A DNA stretch of 64,000 bases from Patagioenas fasciata (taxonomy: Eukaryota; Chordata; Aves; Columbiformes; Columbidae), in contig NC_092523.1 of the NCBI RefSeq assembly GCF_037038585.1, positions 33,705,501 through 33,769,500 of the forward strand. The letters run 5' to 3'. Position 1 is the first letter of the stretch. Each line of letters begins with the position of its first letter. The translations under genes and the position numbers were made by a program. Positions 1-15,000 of this stretch are shown one piece after another. The notes under the pieces were generated by a model. It saw only the letters and a program-made list of their open reading frames with translations. It did no database searches and was not told where the DNA came from.

Positions 1-3000
1 GCTTAGGAAGTGGGAATGTGTCACCGAGGGGCAGGCAGATATAGAAAACATTAATTTGCTAAAATAAAGCAGCTGTTTGCTTGCAAGCATGGGGCTCAGT
101 CACCTTACAAACTCAATGCTGTGTATAATTTCTTGACAAATTATGCCTGCCCATTCAGCCCATGTCTGCTGAAGCTGATAGCTTAGTTGCCAGGGTTTCA
201 GTTCTCCATTCCCTAGCAAATGTGCTTGGCTCCACCTTTCCACCTTCACTTTTCAGTGTACATTTGTATTTGCTCCCACCTGTAATGGAACTAGATTTCA
301 TTGCAAAGGGAAATGGCATCCATAAAGCAGAAATATTTCTCAACTTGATTAATTACTTCTTCATTGACAGGCCTTTTCCAGATGGTCTTCAATCTGCAAG
401 ATCATGAAAAACTTTGTCTTGCAACATTAAGTATAATACAGCTAAGCAGGCAGTCTTCTTTCCCTGGCAATATCAGACCCAGATGCCTACTTCTCTGGCA
501 CATTTCCTTAATTGTAGCATAGTGGTACCCACTCACACTAATGATGTATGTCAGGAACATGAAGCTGCAAGCTTCAGGGCATTTGTTGCAGCAATTCTGA
601 AATATTTTGTCTCACCAACCTCATAGAATTAGATCTTGACAATTACATTTACGTAAAGAATAAAGCACATCTTCAGTCTTTACCACCTTAATATTAACCA
701 TTCTCCCTCTGTTTTCTTTCTGCTGCAGATATTGCATTGACTCAGCACAGGTTTTCACATTTTCCTGACATTTCTGGAAAATGGCTATGAGGTACATTCT
801 ATCTGTTTTAGTATATGCATATATATAGGTTTGTGTGGTTCTGTACATTGCTGTGAGCCGTATGAGTTGTGACCCTTAGTATATCATAATGAAGATGTTC
901 TCTGCTTTTTCAAAGACATGGATGAAATGTATCTTTCCATCTGATTATATCCTCTGACACAAAAATGTCTGCCATATACGTCTGGTTTTTAAATATTTTC
1001 TATTTCTAGTGCCCTTTCAATTCTGTGAGGTATCAGAAATAATAAAGGTGTGTGTTAGGAACAGATCCACAGGAAGCATGTAGGGTCGTGTAGACAATTA
1101 AAGCTGACTCCTGTTGTCTACCAACAAAACAATGGGTCTTTATTAACATATGTGTCTCTGAAACATTTATTATTCAGTGCATGTTGTTAAATATTTAGTT
1201 ACAAACACACACACAAAAATACATAAAGAGTTTAAAACAAGCAGAAAAACAAAATACCTTTCTCCTACTACACATAAACCAGCTGTTTCTCCATCTGGTG
1301 CATTCTGTTCACTTCTTCATAGCTCCAAACATAATTATCTGAGAGCTGACTTTACTGAGGTTCCAGAACACCTCTGTTTCTTCTTGAGGACTTTATGTAT
1401 GAAGTTATCGCTTTATCTGGCTATGCTATACAATTCCTTACATAAAAGATTACTTCAAACATACATGTTTCTTACCTTAAGAGCATATTACTCTGCTTTT
1501 TCCTATATGCATCAAACTCCAGCACTGCAGTGAGAAAAAAACACAAACACCTCTCACAATCCCCAAAATCCCTCAGAAATAGGCAATGGAAATTGATTTT
1601 GTCATTTTTATATAGTTTTATATGTTTTATACCTCCATATAAAAATCGGATTTGATGTAAAAATTTCAATTTCTCGTAAAAAAATATTGCAGCAACTTGA
1701 AATATTGGCAGTCTTCCAAAACATTTAATTGGATGTGCTGTTGTAGTAGATCTGGGAACAGTAGTTTGGTTGTCTCAGCTAGCCATTCTCTTCTTTAGGC
1801 CGCGTTCCCATTTGCTATAACATACTATTATTATGAATTCCCATGCTGCATCACCTCTTTTCATCAAAAAGGGCACACTTGCATCAGGGAATACGTTGTC
1901 AACCCAACCTCATCAAGAGTAAAAAGATTCCACTGTAATTTTTTCTACTAAACATTTTAAAGAAGCCCAAGAATCAACACCTCATAGCATGATTTTCTAA
2001 AGGCGTATACAGACTGAAATCAATCAGAATTGCAAACATTTGGTAGATTTGAAAAACTTTACAAGTTTTTGACGTGAATACCTTTAGAAAAACTATGATT
2101 TACCATTTAACCACATCTTCATTGTAATACACACTGAAATAACTAAAACCAAGATGCAGTGATTTCAGTGATTTGACCTCTGATTTTTGACTGTGGATGT
2201 GCATGTGCACATGCATGAGTATATCTGAATATTTGAAGTCTTGGGTTTTAAAAAATGCATATAAGTCCAAACCAGTCTGTTATATCACTGATGATGCCGA
2301 GATTCATTTTGCCATACATGCTTGGATTTGACTTACTGAAATAAGGCAGAAAGGATGTTCTATGATAGTGTTAAGTCTTCCCTTGATATTTGCAGCTTAA
2401 GAGCTCCACAAAGAAATACATTAAATCCAACTAAGGCTGAAGTGAATCCTCAAAAGGAAAACCTGAAAGAGAAAATGGGCAGAAACCTCAGCATCTAATT
2501 GCTATGCAGATTCCACATATAGGAAGATAAATCAATGAGTCATCCTGTAAAAATATGCATTTGTAGATTTTCTGTAGCAAAGGAATCCCTCAGAGAATGG
2601 CTGGGATTATTTTTAAAAAGCAAAGTTTAACCCTAAGCATAAATGTAGGTTTGTGTTTATGAGTCTTTATTGTACACGGAGATCTGTAGGTATCTAATGA
2701 AGTTGGGATGAAGAATGTATAGATACACTATGAAAGTGTGTTAACTCCCCAGTACATATTTACTGTTGGAATTTGTAGATTTTCATTTCACTTCCAATCT
2801 TCTTTAAGCTTCTTCATCCTTTTAGTGTGTGTTATCTAGCTTTTCATTTTCTGGTGTAATCTGTTTGTTAGGAACATACATATACCTGGCCATACCAACA
2901 AGTTGGTTTGGGTCCAGTGTCCAAGGAAAGTACAGAGTTAACAAAAGTTTAAAAACTTATGTTTTGTGGCATTTTGCAATTCTTCTTCAATGAGAAAAAA

Positions 3001-6000
3001 ACTTAACATGAATCCTCCCATTATCTCCTCTAGATAGCTCGTAAAAACAAAAACTAAATATTATATCACTTCTTTTAGCTGTTTCTTTATTGTTCCTTCC
3101 TCGATTTCCACACAAACTGACTGTGGCCTCTGAACAGTGAGGGAGACAAAGCACACTGTCTCCAAGGTTGGCTCAAACTTTGAATGAATATAGGAAGGCA
3201 ACTGCCATGTGAGCATGATATAAGAAGAAAGAAAACAAAAGTAAATAAGTGAAGATGAACACAATATATATTTCCTTCCTAGGACCCTGTTAGCGATACT
3301 TACAACAGTCCATCTCCAAATATTCTCAGAAAGTAACACAGGAAATGTATCTCAAAAATCCACCCAGAAGCTATTTTCTTCCCACTTACCAATGTGAATG
3401 GTTTTTGCATCCCACCTGAATTCCTTCTAATTCCATCACCTTTGTCTTCCATAGGTTTATACTTATCTCATTCTACTTGCTTTTCAAAAACCATTTTATT
3501 CTCCAAGGTTTGTCACAATATTTTGAGACATAAAGAAGCACACAAGGCTAAAACGAATATTTGCTTTTGAATATGGTATGATTCTAAAGTTCTAGTATCT
3601 GAAGGATGATAACCTGGCGAATTTAAAATTAGTAAAAAGTATATGAGGAATGTATAATGAGTAACCGTAAAAAAATCTAATTGCTAGCATTTATTTAATT
3701 TAATGGATGAAAATCAATGGATAGGCAAAGGAAGGGATTCAGAATTTAAAAACCTGAAATATTTAGGTTATTTTTTTAATTTTGTCTAAATTTTCAAAAA
3801 CTTAAAACTTTTCCAAGAGATGGCTAGCTAGTCACTGGTGTAAAATGAATTAATAGGATTAGCTTTTTTATTAATTTACCTGTGTCAGAGATGCCAATTT
3901 TTGGCAGTAACATAGAAACTTCAAAATTCAAATGATCAGGACTCTTGGGATGGCAGAAAGTTTGAAAACCTGTTGTTCCTATCTTTACATTAGGTTTCAC
4001 ACTGTGATTCCCCTGCAACCTAACAGTTTGATACTAAAGTTTTTAAATTTGAATTAATATTTTAGTTAATATAATTAATATTAGTCATAAATATATATAT
4101 CTTTCTAATGAGTTAAGTCTCTGCAATATGAAATGTCGAAGTCTCTTCTTAAATTCAGCTCCGAAGTTTAGTCTTCGATTCTATGATACCAGAGTAAGGT
4201 CCTCAAGATTTCTTCATGTTCCCATTAAACTGAAGGCAGGGAAAAATGGAAAGTTAGTGTGTATCTTAAACAGCCCAAGAGGTGAACAATAAAATCTAAT
4301 AAAGGTTACCTGTTCTGTACCTGATCTTCTCTTAACTATAATTAATTGGGAATTTTTCATTGTCTTGAACAGCACCAGCACTAGGCTTTGCAGTCTCTAA
4401 ACAAACCTGCTGTAAAAAACTTTCTACAATCCCTTCCACATCAGTAGGAGTTTATTTATTTTTGCCATCAACCTAAAACTTGACTTGTTCTTGGTCACAA
4501 ACAGTGTTTAAAGGCGGAAGAGTACCTCATCATACAAATACACTTCATTTTTTTAGGATGACACATCAATGGAAACCAGGTATCATGGATTCTTTTGTTT
4601 AATGAACTTAAGCTTGAAATCATCAGAACTTACTTTTTGATAACTGAAATGTGCATGTGTAAGAAGGTTCACAGAATGAAGAAAAAAAAAAAAAAGCAAA
4701 AGAAAACAAACCACAGTATGTGTAAATGCACCCACTGAAAGATTAATTCCTCAGCATGAGACATATTCTTCTAACTGAAGAACTGCAGATTCAAAAGTAA
4801 AAATTAACATCTATCTGGAGCTCCTTCTAAAACAGCTGCTCTGGACATAAACCTGATGCAAAATATATTCCATAATCTAGCTTCCATTAGTGAGATCATT
4901 TGCAGATTTTGTAAACACTTACTGTAAGCATATTTCTGGGTTCTGTGTTCCCTTCTATTAATTTAAAAAAAAAAAAATAAAAAAGTTAATGTGTTCCATC
5001 AGTGAACAATCTTTTTAAGCGTATGAAACTTCTGTTCAAAAGAAAATGCAAGTATTGCAAAAGCTTTCATTAAGTTAGGCAATAACTCCCTTTTTACACT
5101 TTTCTTTTACTTAAAGCCAGGATTAAAATGCTTGTGGTCTCTACAGTTGCTTTCAACATTTCACACTTAGCAAAATGGGGTGAGAATGTAAACAACCATA
5201 TCTAAATTAGTATCCTGAACTTACTAGTTTGTATATTTTGCAAGTTTGTTTGAATTTGTTGCTTTGAAGTAGAATGGTGTGATTCATATTAAAGAAACCT
5301 CTCAAAAATATTCTGTGAAGTGATTCCAATATAGGAAAAAATACCCCCTCCCTCTCACTCTTGTCTTAGATACATTACAACAATTTGTACCTTTTCTTCT
5401 TTTTCCAGCTGATCTATAAGCTTGAGGGACTGTATTTCTGAAAAGCTGAAAGAGACACCCATACAACATGTATAGGTCACAAAATTCATGTTGAATATAT
5501 ATGAAATTATTAATTTATTGCACTAGAAATCATCACAGCTTCCTTGTCATCCTGTTCCACCTTCTCCATTCCTGTTTCTTCTCCCACTGAGATACCTGTA
5601 CAAGGTTAAAGAGACAAGGTCAAAAAGAACTAATCAGTAGCCAATCCTCTACTAAACATTTACAAAGCAATCAGTCTTATCCCCTTAATTCTGAAACACG
5701 GGCAGGTGGTTAGTCCTGTAAGGGCTCTGATCCACAGCTGGTGCAGATCAGTGTCATTTAACTTGAATACAATTAGACCAACTTCACACCATCTAAGAAT
5801 ATACTTTAGGATTTAGTTTAGCTAATGCCAGAGTCAACAAAAAACAATCCTTGATTCTTAAACCCAAGGTCAACTTAGGCAAACAGTTAGTGCTTGTGTT
5901 TGTTTGTTTATCAGTCAGAGTTGTTGTTTAATCTTTTATTAAGAAGAGAAAGATAAGTGCAATAAGCTGTATCTTTCAACTCTTGAAACGTTTTATAGGT

Positions 6001-9000
6001 CTGTGTAGACAACTGATGCTATCTTCAAAGGCAGTAAGAAAACATACTCTGTAAATTGTATTTTATCCTCATAGTTTAAGGATTTTAGTATTTTTTGTAA
6101 TAGCTGCAGGGGTTCATAATGCAGGTATATGAAAATTAGGATTTCTCCACATTGTGCAAGGTTTTTATTATGCATGCTATAGGCAAGCTAGAAAAGATAG
6201 GTATGCCAGTGATTAGGAAGGGATATGTTATTACTGCATTATAATGCACAAACAGCTTTTATGTTCTTCTGCATAATATTAGAAGCTCAAATTTATTGAG
6301 TCACAGCATCTTATCATCACTCAGCTTTTAAACTAAGGCAGCAATCATTGATTTATATCAAGCATAAAGAAGTTCCCTTGTCACATTACTTATTGATACA
6401 TGGGGTATAATTCTGATAAAGTATGAGAGTATGCAACAGGGTCATTCAGAATTATTTCTATACTTGTAAAAAAAAAAAGCAGCAAAATATATTCATTTTT
6501 ACTGTTAACCTCTTCAAAGGATGTCCTCTTATTATCTACTATTATCTGCTAAAAACTATAAACATTTAAAAAATCTGCTTGAACAATTTTTCATTTTATA
6601 GAGTTTGAAGATAAAATGCAAATGTAATATAGCTAAAAGTTAGAAATACATCAATGATAAAGGGATGAAATAATATTTTGCACTGCTAAATACCACTGTG
6701 TAAAAGAGGTTATGATAGAGACTATTTTAATAGCTAAAAATTCTCTCAATTCTCTAGCTAGTAATAATGAGGTATCTCATTCCATTTTCTAAAATTAGTG
6801 AACAAATGTCCAGTAAGTTAAACAAATGGGTGGAAATCTGTGATTAATTCTTTTTCACCTTTTTGAGGCTGCAGATTGCATGTGTGGGCAGTCTTGTGGG
6901 TTTTATTTGGTCACATGAAGAAAGCTTGCACATCATGCTTACTGTGTATGTATCTTATTTACTGGGTTCCTCATATTCATGAACATTTTCTGTGGTTCTG
7001 TAATAAACAGCACCTGTAGAAAAAACACCATAGTCTGGTCCTACATTTATAATCCCCCTTCAGCCCTGTTCAACAAACCAACAACCAAAGCAAAATAATT
7101 GTTCAATGGAAACTGTTTGGCTTCCATGTATATTTCTTAAGAAATTTTAATCAAGATTCCTGAAAGTGAAATGAATCGCTAACTCGTTCTATTCCAGAAC
7201 TTTATTAAACTAAATGCTCCATTCTGCAAAATGTTGCTGATTAGGGCAGTTGAATTTAAATACTGATCATTATTGTATTTCTCTGTTTCATTGGGAAAAT
7301 TATGGGGAAAGCATGGATTTCAAATAATGGTAAGTCAGAAACTGATGACAATATAGAAAACATTCTATACTGTGATATTTTAGGATATACTTTGGCAGTC
7401 AGTTTTTAAAATTACGGCCCATCAATGCTAAGGTATTTCTCCATCATAAATGTATCTTAGAAAAAGAGAAAGCCCACTAAATACATACACTCTAGTTTTT
7501 AAATAAAACAAAACAGGATGATGTAGTATATGATTTTTATATTGCATTTGGAAACCTTCGATTTGAGGTTTACTGCTCTTGTTCCAAATAACTCAGCTAC
7601 CATATAGTTGTAATTGTCATACAAAATGGGCTTCACGTAACTTCAAAGAGTGTCTAAAATAGTCTCTCTGGTTGACAAAATGTGTGTGAAAAGAGATTTA
7701 TGCTTTGAGGATTGTTTTCTCTTAACGATTTAATTTGACATTATGCTAGGTGCTTGCTATTATTTCTTACTTCACTTCTCCACAATTTTCAGAAGGGAAT
7801 TATCATCTCTGTCATTTAATGTATTGCAGTTCCTGAAGTATGAATATGGATAATTTAAAGACTACTCTGATGCTCACTGGATCTCAATAGTGAAATTAAA
7901 CAGAACAGAGTATTAATTAGACCAATAAAATTGCAAATATTATGAAAGAAATTGATTTACATTTACTGTTCTAAGCTCTTCTATGTTCTACTTTGGTCTT
8001 GTAAATCATTGTTCATGCTATTTCAATTAAAGAAATCATTATCTACAATTTCATTAAATATCCATGTGCTTGTTATTCAGGTTGAAAAATGGCTGGAGTC
8101 CCTTAAATAATAGAACAACTTGAATAGAAAAAAATAAAAAGACATCAGAAATTCTCACTCTGTAACAATTTCAGTTGCTCTTCTAAATCTTTTCAAAGTC
8201 AGTTCAGTTAGTTAATCCTACATGGAGAACAGTATTTAAACTAACTCAGCTGTCTTTGCATGGAAGATGATTATGGGGGCCTTCAGCTTTCCAGCAGACT
8301 GGCAATAATGAAGACCAGCAACACTGCTAATATCTTAAAATAGTATATCTATTTATTTAATCAATATCTGATCATTGCTTCATTTCAGAACCCGCTTAAG
8401 ATTTCTTAGAGATGAGGGTTGAAGGATAGAGAGGCACTATATTATACTGAAAGACAGAGGAACAGGCACTACATAATAGAGTCTGTTATATCAGATTCTG
8501 GGCATTTCAGGTAAAATTGTCTTTCATTCTTTTTTTGGTGGAAGCTAAATTGCCATGTCTTGAGTTATAAATAATTGTATGGGAAATCTTTTATAGAGCA
8601 TCTTTTTAAAACCAAGACATTTGTATGCCACAATTGCTGAACCAAAATCCAGCTGAGTTTTGCTGTCTTCCCTCCTACAATCTGGAAAAATTTCAAAGGA
8701 GCTGATGGTAAATTATGAAACTGTAAGGCTGATTCTAAATGAGAGTTACTGTCAAATGCCATCTTGATGTTACATTAAGATGAGGTTTTACTCAACAAGT
8801 CATTTATAGTTACTCTTTATGTGGCGTATTCATCTGTCCTGGAGAAATTTGTATCTGATAAAATACAGATTGGTAGTAGACAACCATATAATATGTTTCA
8901 GATAAATTATGTGACTAACTCTTGGTAACAGTGTAATAATAGCTAAAAATGTTAACAATCTGAAGAACTACCACACTTGTGTTTTGCACAAAAAGTGCAA

Positions 9001-12000
9001 GTAAATGTGACGGATTTTGACCTTTCTCCAATTATTTTACAGGTGTAGGTAATACAATGTGTACAGAAGAGGAATCAAGAAATAATTTTAGCTATCTTCA
9101 GTATATTAAAAATTATTTTAAGAGGAGTCTTAGATCAATAATAACATAAAATTTTACATTTCAGATTTCTCCTGATAACAGAAGTAGTTGTCTTGAAAAA
9201 TGGGTACACCAATGAACATTTATTTTAATGCTTGCCTAGCAGATTAGGAGATAAAAAACTTTCCTTTTAAAGCCAGCATTTCAACACTGTCAATGCACAT
9301 AATTATTAAATAAATTAAAGAATTAAAAAAAAAAAAAAGAGAGAGAGAAAGGAAGGCTGGACAGCTGTTATTTTTTGTTAAGGACATTATAGTCTATAAA
9401 GAAAGCTCCCAGAGAAGAATGCCATGTTTATGCATGCATTCCTTCCAGATGACAGTCATTTAAGAGAGGCTTTGCGGTAAACCCCTGTCAATGGGAATGT
9501 ATGGATTCTGGTAGAAAAGAGAATTATATACTACCTCAATTTGTAGGAAAGTTTTCTTTTTAAAGTTTAGACTACATGGTTATGAAAAAATATGTTTGAG
9601 GAGTGGAGTAGCAGTGAAGTGAGAATTTGTTCTTGCACCTCCTGACATCGGTACATGAAATAAGCCCCTCTGATTTAATGGAGGAAAACCTAGTTCAGGA
9701 ACTTTTACACCAAAGGTAGAGACAATTTTTGAATTGTATATACAACTTACAGTATGTTTCTATAGCAGGAACTTAAGGACATTTTTTAAAAACATTAAAT
9801 TCCATTAATTTTAAATATTTTACAGCCCCTTCTCTAGGTCAGAGACATATTTTGATAAATATTCGATGTTTGACTATTACAATTCTGCTGGGGTTTACTT
9901 TGTATCAACAGGTTAATAAATTATTCTGTGATTGAAGACAAATCAGAAACATATAGTTATTTTCAAATGTAGTATAATAATCGCTCCTGTCTCAAGTAAA
10001 TCATAATACTTCAAACAAAACTGGTGTCCTCCTCTATTTGATAGATTGACCTCCTGAAGGAAAAAAAAAAAAAAATGGAAACACTGAATCAATGACAGAA
10101 TCGTGGAAAGAACCTCCTTTGGGGTTTTCATCAAGATTTTACTTTCCAGCAGTCATAGCCTTTCTGACACTTTCACTAGGATGAACAAATATGGAACACT
10201 TTGCACTGTATTCTACATGTTGTTTGCTGACACACCTGCCTCAGAAGTCTGACCATGTATCTAATCTTGATTAGATGTTAATAAGCTTTAAAGATAAAGA
10301 AGCTGATATATGAAGTTTAATCCCTTCTTAGGTCTTAAGAACAATCAGGGCTAAATTTCAAAAAGACATTTTTAAAAGCCATGTAATACAGTGTGATGTG
10401 GTAGAAACAGTCATTTTTGCAAACAAAATGAACAAGTATACAAATAAATGTGATTTTGCAAATTATGACTAATAGCCATATGTATAAACAGTGCATGCAC
10501 AAATCCAAATATTGTGCAGGAACAAAGAAGTCATTCAGTTTTAATTGCACTTGATATTGCACAAAAGCAGAAATCAAGCATAAACAGTATTTCTAAAAAG
10601 CACAATCCTAAGGCAAAACTGTGATTCTGGTCTTTAAAATTACTAGAATACCTCTGAAGACTAATCTAAAGTTTTACAATTTTCATTAAGTAGGTTACAT
10701 TTTGAAAAGTTCCTAAGTTAGTTGTCGCATTCTCATTGAAATCAATACAATCGATGCTGGCTCCCTACAAGAAATTCAATCTTATTTAGGTAATTTTTCA
10801 TTCTAGGTGCTTGCTTGTGTATTGGAAACCAGAGCTCTGAGCCAGGTGGATAAGTTGCTCATGAAATGCATGGTAGCTCACCCAAAAAAAGAAAGACAAG
10901 GCATCTCCAGAAATACAGCTGTGATTCCTGCTCAGGTCTGCCTAGGCCAAAAGTGTTTAAGCTCCACAGGCACAGAAGTTTGAACACTAATAGTTACCAA
11001 ACACCTGAAGTTCTGTTTCTCAGTACACAGAAGAGCTCTGTTCCTGATGCTTCATAGCTACCCACTTAATAGTCATTAAACCCAACATGGATCCATTTCT
11101 AGGCACCTTCTATCTTCAGATGTTCAGTCTATTGGCTTGCTCCAGCACATCCTGTCACAGGTATATGAAATCAGGATTCACAGAAACCCTCAAGTAACAC
11201 TGGTTTTGCTAGCACATGAGCCAAAGTGCTTATATAGTAGCTTGGAGTTCTTCACTCAAGGCCTTTCTCACTGAAGGGGAAACCCTAGCTGTTCTGGAAA
11301 AGTGCTCAAACCCTGAGTTATTTAAAGGAAAAGAGGAGAATTTTTTTTTTTTTTTAAGCTGTTTCACTAGGGAAAAAAGTCTTCTCCATTGTGACAGAGG
11401 AGGAGACATGAATTGCAACTATGACATTATAATATTGATCATTTGTGGGATTCAAATTTTCCCCTTCAATCAATTTGGGTAATGGTCTTGCATTTGATTC
11501 TCAGAAGGTCTGTGTTTATGCCTTGTCCTTTGGGCAGTGAACTCATTTCAGCTGCCATTTCACTCTGTTAATATTAAATTGGGCAACATAGAAGTTCAAC
11601 TGTTCTAGTAAAAATGGATAGGATTATTTGGAACACTCAGGAACTCAGTGAATTCAGGAGTTCTGTAGACGGTACATTTTTTTATTCAGTGATGAAGTTA
11701 GACATTCACAAATCTACACCACCCATCACTCTTCCTTCACCTATGATAATGTAACAGTTTGTGGATAGGCACTATGAACTGAATGACTAGAATGAATTTG
11801 GACTGAAAACCAAAGTACCTTCGTTAAAAAGCATCCAGCTGGCTTTTAACCAGGTTTTAGTGACACTCAGACACTGGGGAAAGGTTACAACTGTACATGG
11901 TGTCTACAGTTATCCATACTGTATTGCTTGGAGATATCTAGTCAGTTCCAATTACACTAGCTGTGATGTGGCACATACATAGCCCTGTAAGGAGGCAAAG

Positions 12001-15000
12001 AGAAGGAGAGAAAATATTATGCTGCATTCTGTCAGGCTCCGTTTCTGATAACTTGGAACAAAACTACACATCTCCAGGTCCCTAGAGTAGTATCCGAACC
12101 TGGCCTTGCACGGTGCTGCTTGCATGAAGTTAACTGAGACATCTTTGATACAACATGGCATGATGCAGTGTAAATATACCCTCCTGTAAATCAACCGATG
12201 GAGAAATGACCAACTGCTGGGGATATCACTGCTGATGTCCTGGATCATGTTGCACAATACAGCTTTTCAATTTCCAGGATCACAGTAAGCTAAACTGACT
12301 AAATATGCAATAGGTTTCAATACAAGTAGTGGTATGAGGTATCTATACACATAGGGTTGGTAGTCACAGGTCCAGATCCTCAGTTGTTATAAGTGGATAT
12401 CAGCAGAGCAGCATTAACTTGGAACTGCCTCGATTTATACTCGGCAGTGTTTTTTTCATTTCTCTTTTTGTTGGTCTTTCATATTCCTTTTCCCATTATC
12501 AATGTTTTTAATATATTCAGTCTACCAGTCTCCACAACCTTCTCTTTATCTGTTCACCTATGTTTGGGCATTACATGTCATTGCAGATTGCAAATTAGCT
12601 TAAAATTTAAAGATGATCTGATTTTGCAAGACTTTGTTCAGGCCTCATCCAAAATCATCAGGAATAGAATATGAATGGAATGGAAAAAAATACTTAATGA
12701 GGAGAGACTTAATGATATACAACTAAATGAAAGATTAGCAGGAGAAGTGAAGATATGAACTGAGAAGGAACTCACTTTCATTGCTGTATTCAAATATAAA
12801 CTATGCATAAGCTAAAATGATGAGCGCAGACATGAAAGAGGAAGGAAAAGGGAAGGAATTAAAGTCTGTTGAGACAGAAAGAGATTTCTGAAAACTTTGC
12901 ATACAACACTTATTATTCAAATTCTAAACATGTAAAATCTCTGTATTGTATCAATTCCTCCTTACATTAAATAGGAAAATGCTGAGAGATTGGAAGGACA
13001 AGCCCAGTACAAAACATTCACCCATTAAAAATTCAGCACTGCATTACATGGTGTTGCTGCTCAAAACAAAATAAATGTTTCAAACCTTTTCTACAGTTTC
13101 AAAAAGGCTTTTAACAGTATTATCACCATCAGACAAATCATGTCTTTTCTCGCTAACTGGAAGATGCAACTTTATAACTGTATTAAAAAGCTACTGTGAA
13201 ACAATGATCCAGAGTAGTGTCTGAAAGCATTTGTTAGGACATCCTTTCATTTTGTGGTAGTACATGCTCAGGGCACAGTTCTTGACAGGGACAAATGGAA
13301 GATTGCATTTTGATGACTAAAGATACCTACAAAAACAAGAGACAAAATTGCAAGGCCCTTTTCTTCAGTATATCACAGTACTTTGTAGTGGAAAAGAGCA
13401 ACTTTTAAAAGACTAACATACAGACGAGGTCGTGTGTTCATACAAACTGTCTTCTTAGAAAGGGGAGCAGAACTACAACAGTGAATTTTAATACTTAAAA
13501 ATTAGTAAGAAAAGGATGAAGAAAATAAGTTTTCTGTGTTCTGCCCTGGACAAAGCAGCACACCTGACTAGCAGTTAACCAGCTCTCAGTCCCTACAAAC
13601 ACACTTACAAGTTAATCAGATTTTCAAGAAGCCCTGGACTTCTTGCTTTTTGCTAACTCCTGCTGTAATTGATCTTGCTACAAAGCACAGACTCAGATTC
13701 TTGGATTGCTTTGCTTACTTAACAATACTTTTACACTGCATTTTTAGAGAACTCTATAAGGAATTTCACTAGTGTTCACTTTCTGAACATAAAGAAATAT
13801 ACAAAGATTTATATGTCTACATATCTCTTCACTTAAATATACATTTACATGGAGATATATTTATATACTAAAAGATATGCATAAAACATTTCTGGCAATC
13901 AAATGTCAACTAGGAGAGGAGGAGGTACAAGTAAATGTTACAAAGCAGGTCACTTGCTGTACTTCTCACACTGAGGAACAGCACAGTTTTATTACAGCAG
14001 AGAAATGGTGGAACTATACTCGAAAACAAAGACTATAGATTGAGCCAGGTGTTTCAAAGAGAGACAAAGATCATGAGCAAGTGAAAGAGCGTTCATCCAA
14101 GTTTTGAAGGACCTGACCCATGCAGCTTCTCACAGGTCTCAGCATTGGAAAATGTGACCCTTCAAGATCTCTATGGCTTTTTAAGCAACTCGGACACTGA
14201 GGAACATGAAATAGCATTAATATGTGCATCTCCAATTTTCTTAGAGTTCTACGTTTTTTCTCATCTGCTCTCCCCAGCCATTTTCAGACATGGGTAAGCA
14301 GGTTTCCATCTAGACACACTGCACAAAGACATTGTCTCTGAAGTGCTGCTAGCACACCCTGATCCCTTGCTTACTGCAATTTGATGTAGATCACTATGGA
14401 AAATGTGGGGGATCTTGAGCACTGAAGGAGTGTAGATAAAAAGAATGGAAGATGGGCCCATGATGATACACAGACTTTACGAAATCTCCATTCAATAAAA
14501 AAAATGTTAACAAAAATCCCTAACATAAAGGCAGATCGTGCCACAGCGTTTATAGACATCTGAATCTAGTGAAAAAGTAGACGAAGGTCATCTAAAATCA
14601 ACTGAAACTAGAAAATAAAATCCCAAACAAGCAAACAAAAAATCCTTCATTCGACCTTCTGTAAACAAGGTGAGACCAAGAGACTGTAAACTGTTGATTT
14701 TATTTACCTGAGCTACAAAGCAAAAGCCAAATTATCAGCTTGTCACTCCTCTTGGAAATTAATCTAATTCTCTAGTTCAGCACAATTAAATCTTTGCCTT
14801 TAAGACACCAGAGGAAGGGACTGGGAGTTATTTGATTTTTTTCCCCCCTCAATGACACCTCTTCAGTAGCAGACAGGAATTTGCCCTCTGTGTTCAGTTT
14901 GTATAACATCATACTGTGCTTAAATAACCTACAGGGTGAAATTCAACCTGATGTAGCTTCGGTCTATTCAGGAAAATACAGCTATATTATCCTTAGCAAG

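Noticed and set aside
1177..1533. 118-codon + strand frame
   Set aside because: AT-rich, no domain, no promoter or splice context. Within the expected chance range for a 64-kb window.
11952..12257. 101-codon minus-strand frame
   Set aside because: No recognisable motif, no supporting context. Treated as chance.
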